Assembly: GCF_019890675.1 (NCBI RefSeq)
Contig: NZ_JAIOAA010000006.1
Span: 310,001 to 374,000 of the forward strand
Source of the DNA: Micromonospora sp. PLK6-60
GTDB taxonomy: Bacteria; Actinomycetota; Actinomycetes; Mycobacteriales; Micromonosporaceae
Length of the DNA: 64,000 bases
Direction: 5' to 3'
Within the stretch, counting starts at the first letter, position 1. Each line of letters begins with the position of its first letter. Both the position numbers and the translations under genes were made by a program. The notes beneath the pieces were generated by a model that worked only from the letters and a program-made list of their open reading frames with translations, did no database searches and was not told where the DNA came from. Shown one piece after another: positions 57,375 to 64,000 of this stretch.

Positions 57375-58436
57375 TCAGCCGGTGTGCTCCAGCAGCGCCG
57401 CGTAGAGGGTCAGCCCCGGTCCGAACGCGAGCATCACGATCCGCCGGGGCGGCGCCGCGGACCGGGCAAGCCGGTCCAGGATCAGCAGCACGGTGGGCGA
57501 CGAGCAGTTGCCGTGCTCGGCCAGTACCGCCCGGGACGCCGCCAGCCCCTCCAGCGGCAGGGCGAGCTCCCGCTCCACCACGTTCAGGATGCGCGGGCCG
57601 CCCGGGTGCACCGCCCAACCGTCCACCTCGGCCCGCTCGCCACCGTGCCGGGCCAGCAGGTCGTCGACCAGGCGCGCGACATGCGTCGACAGCACCTGCG
57701 GCACCTTCGGTGACAGCCCCATCCGGAAACCGGTGTCGGTGACCTCCCAGGTCATGTGGTCGGCGGTCGAGGCGTCGGTGACCGAGGTGACCTCGCGGAC
57801 CGCGTAACCGCCCGGCCCGTCCCCGCTGCCGGGCACCAGCACCGCGGCCACCGCCGCGTCGGAGAAGAGGGCGTGCGAGACGATCTGCTGGGTGTCCATC
57901 CGGGCCGAGGCGGGCTGGAGGTGCAGGCTGGTCAGCTCGGCGCAGAGCAGCAGGGCCGGCCGGCCCCGGGCGGTGACGAAGTCGCTCGCCGCGCCGAGCC
58001 CCGGCAGGGCGGCGTAGCAGCCCATGTGCCCCACGAACATCCGCTGCGTGTCCGGCGCCATGCCCAGGTCCCGGGCGAGCAGGATGTCCAGGCCGGGGGT
58101 GGCGTACCCGGTGCACGAGCAGACCACGAACAGGCCCACGTCCCCGGCGTCCAGGCCGGCGTCGGTGAGCGCCCGCCCCACCGCCTCCTTGCCCAGCGGC
58201 AGCGCCTCCACCTGGTAGCGCCGCATCCGCCGCTCGGTCGGCCAGTCCGACACGTCCTCCAGCAACGGGTTGACCGCCGCCTGCCGGCGGGCCACCCCGG
58301 AATTGGCGAAGATCCGCTCGGCCAGCGCCCGGGTGGTGCCGGAGAAGTGCCGCGCGAAGAAGCCGTCCCAGAGCTCGCGCTGCCCGGCCGTCGGTGGATG
58401 GGCCGTACCGAGCCCCGCGATCACCGGCACCGCCAT
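57375..58436 (-). CDS. Type III polyketide synthase
   Basis: A 353-residue chalcone/stilbene-synthase-type enzyme with the full catalytic triad: Cys140 in RMFVGHMGCYAALPG, His277 in DGWAVHPGGPRI and Asn310 in LAEHGNCSSPTVL. The C-terminal GPG loop is LAFGPGLTLYAALL. Bacterial members of this type make alkylresorcinols, alkylpyrones or quinone precursors from fatty acyl starters. It is followed in the same direction, reading from upstream, by an acyl-CoA-dehydrogenase-like gene and a methyltransferase, with a divergent UbiA gene. This combination matches phenolic-lipid pathways such as the alkyl-O-dihydrogeranyl-methoxyhydroquinones of Actinoplanes. ATG at 58436. Confidence 0.92.
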   Translation of the reverse strand: MAVPVIAGLGTAHPPTAGQRELWDGFFARHFSGTTRALAERIFANSGVARRQAAVNPLLEDVSDWPTERRMRRYQVEALPLGKEAVGRALTDAGLDAGDVGLFVVCSCTGYATPGLDILLARDLGMAPDTQRMFVGHMGCYAALPGLGAASDFVTARGRPALLLCAELTSLHLQPASARMDTQQIVSHALFSDAAVAAVLVPGSGDGPGGYAVREVTSVTDASTADHMTWEVTDTGFRMGLSPKVPQVLSTHVARLVDDLLARHGGERAEVDGWAVHPGGPRILNVVERELALPLEGLAASRAVLAEHGNCSSPTVLLILDRLARSAAPPRRIVMLAFGPGLTLYAALLEHTG

Positions 58437-58565
58437 GTCCCCACCCCTTTTCGTCGGCCCTGCACGCCCACCAGCCCCACCGCCGGCGCGGTCACACCGT
58501 CCCCCTGCACCTGCCGGCCCGTCCCCCGGGCGAGATCCGGCGCCCGCCACCGGCCGGCCGCGTAC

Positions 58566-59732
58566 TCACCAACGAGGAGCCGACCCGTCGCGGTCCGGGT
58601 CGCCACCCAGGGCGGCTATCCCGAGCCAGTCGGCGCACACGTCCGAGGTGGCCGGATGCAACGAGCCGCAGCGGGCGTCCCGGTACAACCGCTCCAGCGG
58701 ATGACCCCGTCGGGTGGCCGAGGTGCCCGCCGCCTCCAGCATGGACGCCGCGACGTCGGCGGCGGTGGTGCCGGCGAGCAGCTTGGCCCGCCACACCCAC
58801 CGGTTGGTCTCCGCGTCGCCCGGCGCCTCGTCCACCCGGCGGGCCGCCTCGGCCACGGTGAGCTGCGCCGCCGCGACCGCCGCGTCGGCCCGGCCGAGCC
58901 GGGCACGCACCGCGGGCAGGCCGGCCAGGTTCCGGGCGTTCAGGTGTTCGGCCGCCGCGTCGACGGCCGCCCGGGCCACCCCGACGTAGACCGCCGCGTA
59001 GCTGGCCACCAGCCAGTGCGGCATCAGCTGGGCGACCACCAGGGCCAGCCCCTCCACCCCGCCGAGCAGCCGGTCGGCCGGGACGGTCACGTCCAGGTGC
59101 AGGTCGTGCGAGGCGGTGGCGCGCATGCCGAGCGCGTCCCAGGTCGGTTCCACGGTGAGCCCGTCCTCGGCCGGAACCAGGAACTGGGAGACCACCGACT
59201 GGTCGGTGGCGCTACGCGCGGCCACCAGGTAGCCGTCCGGGTGCCCGGCGCCGGAGCAGAACGTCTTGCTGCCCTTGAGGTGCCAGCCGCCGTCGACCGG
59301 CTCGTAGACCGTGCTGAGCTGCGACAGACGGGCACCGGCGCCGCGCTCGCTCATCGCCACCGCGTACCACGCCCCGTCGGCCGCCGCCCGCAGCAGCCGG
59401 TCCCGCGCGGCCAGCGCCTCCGCCGGTACGCCGAGCGCCTCGGCCAGTTCCTCGGTGACCGCGCCCAGCGCGCCGGTGACCGAGGCGTGCATGTTGAACA
59501 CCAGCGCCGTGGCGCCGTTGCCCCGGGCCAGCTCGGTGGCGACGGCGGCGTACTCGGCGAAGCTGGCGCCCGCGCCACCCAGCTCGCGGGGCACCATCAG
59601 GCCGAACAGGCCGGCCTCGCGCAGGTCAGCGAAGTCGTCCACCGGGAACGTGCCGTCCCGGTCGTGCCCGGCCGCCCGGGCGGCGAACCGCGGCGCCAAC
59701 CGGCGAGCCGCCTCCAGCGCGTGCACCGTCAT
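58566..59732 (-). CDS. Acyl-CoA dehydrogenase-fold flavoprotein, probable phenol hydroxylase
   Basis: A 388-residue protein with the acyl-CoA dehydrogenase fold: N-terminal helices (LREAGLFGLMVPRELGGAGA), beta domain with AMSERGAGARL and LKGSKTFCSGAGHPDGYLVA, and C-terminal helix bundle. Near the end, where true dehydrogenases have the YEGTxEI motif, it has YRDARCGSLHPATSDV, as in the oxygenase branch (DszC/HpaB-like relatives) that hydroxylates aromatic substrates using FADH2 or FMNH2. In this cluster it probably hydroxylates the resorcinol ring to a hydroquinone; inferred from context. It lies between the methyltransferase and the PKS genes, all on one strand. Confidence 0.82.
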   Translation of the reverse strand: MTVHALEAARRLAPRFAARAAGHDRDGTFPVDDFADLREAGLFGLMVPRELGGAGASFAEYAAVATELARGNGATALVFNMHASVTGALGAVTEELAEALGVPAEALAARDRLLRAAADGAWYAVAMSERGAGARLSQLSTVYEPVDGGWHLKGSKTFCSGAGHPDGYLVAARSATDQSVVSQFLVPAEDGLTVEPTWDALGMRATASHDLHLDVTVPADRLLGGVEGLALVVAQLMPHWLVASYAAVYVGVARAAVDAAAEHLNARNLAGLPAVRARLGRADAAVAAAQLTVAEAARRVDEAPGDAETNRWVWRAKLLAGTTAADVAASMLEAAGTSATRRGHPLERLYRDARCGSLHPATSDVCADWLGIAALGGDPDRDGSAPRW

Positions 59733-59778
59733 TTCCCCGCCCCCTTCTCGGCGTCCCCTCTACCCGGTCCCGGTCGCG

Positions 59779-60531
59779 CTATCCCTGCCGGCGACCGTGC
59801 CCCTGGTACAACACGGCGGTGGACCACGTCGGCACGATCCGGGGCGCACGACCCGGCGCCCCCGCCCCGCGGGCCCGGCGGACCAGCCAGCCCAGCGTCC
59901 CGCGCAGCCCGGGGCGGACCCCGCGCACCCGCAGCGACACCCCGTGCCGGGCGCACTCGGCCACCAGCTCGCGGGCGTCCACGAACAACCGTGGATCGTG
60001 GATGCCGCGCGGCACGGTGGGCAGCCGCTCCCCGATGTGGACCGCCACCAGCCGGCTCACCGCGGTGTCGTTGAGCGTGTCCAGCACCAGCAGGCCCCCC
60101 GGGCGCAGCAGCCGGCACGCCTGCGCCACCGCGCGCCGCCAGTCCGGCACGTGCTCCAGCAGCTCACCGGCGGCCACCACGTCGGCGCAGCCGTCCGCCA
60201 GCGGCACGGCGGTGGCGTCGCCGTTGACCACGGTCACCCCGTGCGCGGCGGCCTGCACCAGGGCGGACCGGGTCAGGTCCACCCCGACGTGCCGGTAGCC
60301 CTTGCCGGCCAGGTGCGGGGCGAGCAGCCCGGCGCCGCAGCCGAGGTCGACCAGCAGGGCGTCGGGCCGGGACGCGGGCGGCACCAGCGCGGCGCGCGCC
60401 TCGGCCAGCCAGTGCAGCATCGCGAACGCGCCGTCCGGCCGCCACCACTCGTCGGCCAGCTCGTCGTACTGCCGGGGGTCGTTGCGGGGCAGCACCCGGG
60501 GCGGACTGGACACCGGTGCCGCGTCTCCCAT
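59779..60531 (-). CDS. Class I SAM-dependent methyltransferase (UbiG-like)
   Basis: A 250-residue methyltransferase. Motif I is LLVDLGCGAGLLAPHLAGKG, motif II GVTVVNGDATAVPL, motif III LLRPGGLLVLDTLND. The opening ELADEWWRPDGAFAMLHWL is very like UbiG, which O-methylates quinone precursors. In this cluster it is the expected O-methyltransferase for the polyketide-derived phenol. It ends 46 bases before the hydroxylase gene, so the three genes on this strand form one run (methyltransferase, hydroxylase, PKS). Its start is 45 bases from the divergent UbiA gene. Confidence 0.9.
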   Translation of the reverse strand: MGDAAPVSSPPRVLPRNDPRQYDELADEWWRPDGAFAMLHWLAEARAALVPPASRPDALLVDLGCGAGLLAPHLAGKGYRHVGVDLTRSALVQAAAHGVTVVNGDATAVPLADGCADVVAAGELLEHVPDWRRAVAQACRLLRPGGLLVLDTLNDTAVSRLVAVHIGERLPTVPRGIHDPRLFVDARELVAECARHGVSLRVRGVRPGLRGTLGWLVRRARGAGAPGRAPRIVPTWSTAVLYQGHGRRQG

Positions 60532-60576
60532 GGACCGAGCGTGGCACGACTGGAGGCCAACGGCCAGACTTCCGGT

Positions 60577-61416
60577 ATGTCGTCCTCGGTGTCAGGGCTG
60601 CTCAGGGCCAGCCATCCGGAACCGACCGCCGCGGTCACCGCGGTCGCCGGGCTGCTCGCCTGGGGCGTCGGTCACCGGCCGGGCGGCGTCGCCACCGTCG
60701 CGCTGACCGTGCTGGCCAGCCAGCTCGCCGTCGGCTGGGCCAACGACGCGCTGGACGCGGGGCGGGACGCCGCGGTGGGGCGTACCGACAAGCCCGTCGC
60801 GGTGGGCGCGGTCCGGCGGCGCACCGTGGCCGTGGGCGCGGCGGTGGCCGCGGTGGCCACCCCGGTGCTCGCCGCGACCACCGGCCCGGCCGCGGCGTTC
60901 TGGGCCACCGTCGGGCTGGTCGCCGCGCTGCTCTACGACTGGCCGCTGAAGTCGACAGCGCTGTCGGTGCTGCCGTACGCGGTGTCGTTCGGCACCCTGC
61001 CCGCCTTTGTGGTGCTGGCGCTGCCCGGCGCGCCGACGCCCCCGGTCTGGCTGGTCGCCGCGGCGGCCTGCCTGGGCGCCGGGGCGCACTTCGCGAACGT
61101 GCTGCCCGACCTGGCCGACGACGCCCGGACCGGGGTGCGCGGGCTGCCGCACCGGCTGGGCGCGGCGGGCAGCCGGTGGGCCGCCGCCGGGCTGCTGCTC
61201 GCGGCGACCGCCACCCTGGTCCTGGGGCCGGCCGGGCCGCCGTCGTGGGTCGGGTTGGCGGCCGTGGCGGCCGCCGTCGTCGCGCCGGCCCTCGGTTGGT
61301 ACGCGGGCCGCGCCACGGCCCGCGCCGGCGGCCGTCAGGTGGCGGCGTTCCGGGCGGTGATGCTGGTGGCGCTGATCGACGTGGCGCTGCTGGTGGCGAG
61401 CGGCCGGGTGGTCTGA
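60577..61416 (+). CDS. UbiA-family prenyltransferase
   Basis: A 279-residue polytopic membrane prenyltransferase with eight or nine helices. The two Mg/diphosphate motifs are present: first ANDALDAGRDAAVGRTDKP (Asn56, Asp57, Asp60, Asp64), second LPDLADDARTGVRGLPHRLG (Asp178, Asp181, Asp182). The YDWPLKST loop after helix 4 is also typical. It would attach an isoprenoid chain to the hydroquinone made by the neighbouring enzymes. ATG 60577 is preceded by GGCCAGACTTCC with no strong ribosome site. It is divergent from the methyltransferase. Confidence 0.9.
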   Translation: MSSSVSGLLRASHPEPTAAVTAVAGLLAWGVGHRPGGVATVALTVLASQLAVGWANDALDAGRDAAVGRTDKPVAVGAVRRRTVAVGAAVAAVATPVLAATTGPAAAFWATVGLVAALLYDWPLKSTALSVLPYAVSFGTLPAFVVLALPGAPTPPVWLVAAAACLGAGAHFANVLPDLADDARTGVRGLPHRLGAAGSRWAAAGLLLAATATLVLGPAGPPSWVGLAAVAAAVVAPALGWYAGRATARAGGRQVAAFRAVMLVALIDVALLVASGRVV

Positions 61417-61549
61417 CGCCCCGCCCAGGTGGCATTGCCGGGTCGGCGTGCGGCCCTCGATCAGGTCCAACTACCCTGGAGCGCGGTCTGCGCGGGTATG
61501 GCCACCGCTCCCGGACGACGCCGGGTGAGGATCTACGAGGAGGACCGAC

Positions 61550-62341
61550 GTGACGCGCTCGATCAGGGGTTCCGGGCGGGTGGCCCTGCTGCTGGCCGGT
61601 ACGGCGGCGGCGGCGAGCCTGCTGCTGTCCGGGTGTGGCGCCGGCCAGGTGGCCGAGACCGCCAACAAGATCCCGTCGGTCCAGGGCATCAACGTCCAGA
61701 CCTCCGACAACCTGTACAAGGTGCGCGGCCTCTACGTGCAGTACCCCGGCGTCGAGGGCTACCGGGCGGGCGGCAGCGCCCCGCTCAACGTGGTGATCTA
61801 CAACGACAGCGAGCAGCCGGTCACCGTCACCGTCACCACCGACAGCGCGCGGGAGATCCTGCTCAGCGGCGCGACCCCGAGCGGCGCGGTGGCCAGCCCG
61901 AGCGAGTCGTCCACCGAGCCCGCCTCCGCGTCGCCCACCGCGACCAACCCGAGCGCGTCGCCGAGCCAGTCGCTGGGCGCGGGTCCGTCGGAGTCGGCCA
62001 GCCCGTCGGAGTCGGCCAGCCCGAGCGGGTCGGCCAGCCCGTCGGCCTCGGCGAGCGAGTCGGCCCCGGCCGGGGAGCCCGCCCGGCTGGAGATCCCGGC
62101 GCTCGGCTACGTGCAGCTCAACAGCACCGGCGGCGGCCAGTTCCTCCAGCTGGTCGGCCTCAACGACGAGCTGCTGTCGGGCCAGCAGGTCAACCTGACC
62201 TTCGACTTCGGCAACGGCCGGACGGTCAGCACCCCGGCCCCGGTCGGCGTCCCGCTGACCCCGAACGCCCCGCCCTCCCCGATCATCGAGCGCGAGGGTG
62301 ACCTCGGCAAGGAGGGTGGCAGCGAGGGCGGCCACGGCTGA
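61550..62341 (+). CDS. LpqE-like lipoprotein with Ser/Pro/Ala-rich insert
   Basis: A 263-residue lipoprotein with lipobox LLLSG-C (Cys29). The first domain half (NVQTSDNLYKVRGLYVQYPG, then APLNVVIYNDSEQPVTVTVT) and the end (YVQLNSTGGGQFLQLVGLND, then LNLTF-like VNLTFDFGNG) resemble an extracytoplasmic beta-sandwich of the kind seen in LpqE. They are interrupted by a low-complexity insert of about 60 residues (SPSESASPS type, about 105-170). Its position between the carD region and radA matches lpqE (Rv3584) in M. tuberculosis. ATG at 61550 follows GAGGAGGACC. Function unknown, surface-exposed. Confidence 0.75.
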   Translation: MTRSIRGSGRVALLLAGTAAAASLLLSGCGAGQVAETANKIPSVQGINVQTSDNLYKVRGLYVQYPGVEGYRAGGSAPLNVVIYNDSEQPVTVTVTTDSAREILLSGATPSGAVASPSESSTEPASASPTATNPSASPSQSLGAGPSESASPSESASPSGSASPSASASESAPAGEPARLEIPALGYVQLNSTGGGQFLQLVGLNDELLSGQQVNLTFDFGNGRTVSTPAPVGVPLTPNAPPSPIIEREGDLGKEGGSEGGHG

Positions 62342-62364
62342 GCCGGACCGGCGACAGGTCACCG

Positions 62365-62398
62365 CACCGCCGGCGTGGGGAACACCACGCCGGCGGTG
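62365..62398 (+). terminator. Hairpin between the lipoprotein gene and radA
   Basis: CACCGCCGGCGTG and CACGCCGGCGGTG form a 13-bp stem around GGGGAACAC-type bases, 24 bases after the lipoprotein stop codon. radA therefore probably has its own promoter. Confidence 0.75.
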
Positions 62399-62447
62399 TT
62401 CTCGTCTCCGGTGGGATTTCGTCGTAGCGGGCGGATAGCTTCCTGAG

Positions 62448-63896
62448 GTGACCACGTCCCGATCCACCTCCGCCCGGGCCGGCGGCTCCCGCGGGCGGGC
62501 CGCCGCCCGCGAGCCCCGGCCGGCCTACGAGTGCGACGCCTGCGGCCACCAGCCGCCGAAGTGGGTGGGGCGCTGCCCCGAGTGCGGCGAGTGGGGGTCG
62601 GTCGTCGAGTGCACCGTCACCGGCCCGCTGGTCTCCGGCAAGGTGGTCAGCTCGCGGCTGCCGGCCGAGCCGGCCCGGCCGATCGCCACCATCAGCGCCG
62701 CCCCGGCCCGGGCCCGGGCCACCGGCGTCAGCGAGCTGGACCGGGTGCTCGGCGGCGGCCTGGTCCCCGGCGCGGTGGTGCTGCTGGCCGGTGAGCCCGG
62801 CGTGGGCAAGTCGACCCTGCTGCTCGACGTGGCCCAGCAGTGGGCCGCCGGTGCGGGCAGCCCATCGCTGGTGGTCAGCGGTGAGGAGTCGGTCAGCCAG
62901 GTCCGGCTGCGGGCCGAGCGGATGGGCACCCTGCACGACCAGCTCTACCTGGCCGCCGAGAGCGACCTGAGCGCGGTGCTCGGCCATCTCGACGCGGTCA
63001 AGCCGGGGCTGCTGGTGCTCGACTCGGTGCAGACCATCTCCACCACCGGCACCGAGGGGGTGCCCGGCGGCGTCACCCAGGTCCGGGCGGTCACCGCCGC
63101 GCTGGTCGCGGTCGCCAAGGAGCGCGGCATCGCCACCGTGCTGGTCGGCCACGTCACCAAGGACGGCCAGGTGGCCGGTCCCCGGGTGCTGGAGCACCTG
63201 GTCGACGTGGTGCTGCACTTCGAGGGTGACAAGCACTCCTCGCTGCGGATGGTGCGCGGCGTCAAGAACCGGTTCGGCGCGGCCGACGAGGTGGGCTGCT
63301 TCGAGATGCACGAGGGCGGCATCAGCAGCCTGGCCGACCCGTCCGGGCTCTTCCTCACCCGCTATTCCGAGCCGGTCCCCGGCACCTGCGTCACGGTGGC
63401 GATGGAGGGGCGGCGGGCGCTGGTCACCGAGGTCCAGGCGCTGATCGGCGCGACCGTGGCCGGTTCGCCCCGGCGCACGGTGTCCGGGCTGGACGGGGCG
63501 CGGCTGGCCATGGTGCTGGCGGTGCTCCAGCGGCGCACCGAGCGGATGACGCTGCACGACCGGGAGGTCTTCGCGGCGACGGTGGGCGGCATCCGGGTGG
63601 TGGAGCCGGCCGCCGACCTGGCGGTCGCCCTGGCGGTGGCCTCGGGCGGGCTCAACCTGGCCATCGCCCCGCACCTGGTGGCGATCGGCGAGGTCGGCCT
63701 GACCGGGGAGGTACGCCGGGTCGGGGCGGTGCCCCGCCGGCTGGCCGAGGCCGCCCGGCTCGGCTTCCGGTTGGCCCTGGTGCCACCCGGCTGCGGCCCG
63801 GAGAGCAGCGGGGTCGCCCCGGACAACATGCGGGTGATCGAGGTCACGAACGTCCGATCGGCCCTCCAGGCCGCGGCTCGTGCCTCGGCGGAGTGA
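62448..63896 (+). CDS. radA: DNA repair protein RadA (Sms)
   Basis: A 482-residue RadA, which drives branch migration during recombination. Domains in order: zinc finger CDACGHQPPKWVGRCPECG (about 29-47), RecA-like ATPase with Walker A GEPGVGKST and Walker B GLLVLDSVQTI, the diagnostic KNRFG motif in MVRGVKNRFGAADEVG, and a Lon-like C-terminal domain (LNLAIAPHLVAIGEVGLTGE, then VRRVGAVPRRLAEAARLGF). GTG at 62448. It is downstream of the lpqE-like gene, the same order as Rv3584-Rv3585. Confidence 0.97.
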   Translation: MTTSRSTSARAGGSRGRAAAREPRPAYECDACGHQPPKWVGRCPECGEWGSVVECTVTGPLVSGKVVSSRLPAEPARPIATISAAPARARATGVSELDRVLGGGLVPGAVVLLAGEPGVGKSTLLLDVAQQWAAGAGSPSLVVSGEESVSQVRLRAERMGTLHDQLYLAAESDLSAVLGHLDAVKPGLLVLDSVQTISTTGTEGVPGGVTQVRAVTAALVAVAKERGIATVLVGHVTKDGQVAGPRVLEHLVDVVLHFEGDKHSSLRMVRGVKNRFGAADEVGCFEMHEGGISSLADPSGLFLTRYSEPVPGTCVTVAMEGRRALVTEVQALIGATVAGSPRRTVSGLDGARLAMVLAVLQRRTERMTLHDREVFAATVGGIRVVEPAADLAVALAVASGGLNLAIAPHLVAIGEVGLTGEVRRVGAVPRRLAEAARLGFRLALVPPGCGPESSGVAPDNMRVIEVTNVRSALQAAARASAE

Positions 63897-63980
63897 TCGC
63901 GGTGGGACGGGTCGGACGGTCGGACCGGGTGATACCGGGCAGCTCTCCGTGGCACGACACGACGGCGCGAAGAGGACATC

Positions 63981-64000
63981 GTGACACATCACAGTAACCG
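63981..64000 (+). CDS. Possible start of the next gene (3' partial)
   Basis: A GTG at 63981 (reading VTHHSN) sits five bases after GAAGAGGA, a good ribosome site, on the same strand as radA. The window ends here. In mycobacteria the gene after radA is disA, so this could be its start, but six codons are not enough to identify it. Confidence 0.25.

Noticed and set aside
61880..62080. Tandem repeat in the LpqE-like lipoprotein gene
   Set aside because: The Ser/Pro/Ala-rich insert has irregular SPSESA-type words with no constant period, so it was described as low complexity and not as a repeat feature.

Overview
The window is very GC-rich actinobacterial chromosome. Start codons are often GTG, many genes overlap by a few bases, and the regulators (AfsR/SARP-type, DUF397, CarD, LuxR-ATPase) are typical of the group. 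Together with an interspersed GTTAAC/GGGGCCCC repeat, this points to Micromonosporaceae, most likely Micromonospora or a close relative. That placement is inference; there is no 16S gene here.

Layout. 0-13 kb: the end of a small DNA-glycosylase-like gene, a large LuxR-ATPase regulator, an SRPBCC protein, a secreted SGNH hydrolase, an IS630-type element that landed inside a copy of the repeat, a carotenoid-desaturase-like flavoprotein, two unknown membrane-associated proteins, a crotonase-fold protein without the usual catalytic glutamates, and a secreted M4 metalloprotease. 13-20 kb: a lipoprotein with an emfourin-like (M4-inhibitor-like) domain divergent from the protease, a DJ-1/PfpI protein, a histidine phosphatase, an AraC-VOC-DUF998 run, a SnoaL-like protein, a stand-alone TIR-like protein, tRNA-Thr(UGU) and an MsiK/UgpC-type sugar-transport ATPase. 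20-33 kb: rlmB and cysS (coupled), an IclR regulator, a DUF559 protein with a 27-bp minisatellite, a very large multicopper oxidase with three FN3 domains, an EamA transporter, a CGNR zinc-finger protein, a GNAT enzyme and class II fumarase. 33-41 kb: an AfsR-like regulator, a membrane acyltransferase with unusual base composition, class I fumarase and a PQQ-type propeller protein.

41-52 kb holds most of a tyrosine/homogentisate degradation route in two pieces: Lrp-type regulator / hppD with a nearby hisC-type aminotransferase, and hmgA divergent from an unknown gene plus fahA, with a perfect palindrome in the shared promoter. No maleylacetoacetate isomerase is visible. 52-64 kb: a zinc alcohol dehydrogenase, a TPR protein, ispF-ispD-carD, then a compact type III polyketide cluster (polyketide synthase, acyl-CoA-dehydrogenase-like oxygenase, methyltransferase, UbiA prenyltransferase) resembling phenolic-lipid or prenylated-hydroquinone pathways, and finally an LpqE-like lipoprotein and radA.

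The order rlmB-cysS // ispF-ispD-carD // lpqE-radA is the same as an uninterrupted block in Mycobacterium tuberculosis. Here it is opened twice: by about 31 kb of accessory genes (MCO, fumarases, homogentisate genes) and by about 5 kb containing the type III PKS cluster. The most interesting items are the M4 protease/emfourin-like pair, the TIR-like protein, the repeat family with its IS insertion, the unknown partner of fahA, an orphan LPVTG sorting signal, and the type III PKS cluster.
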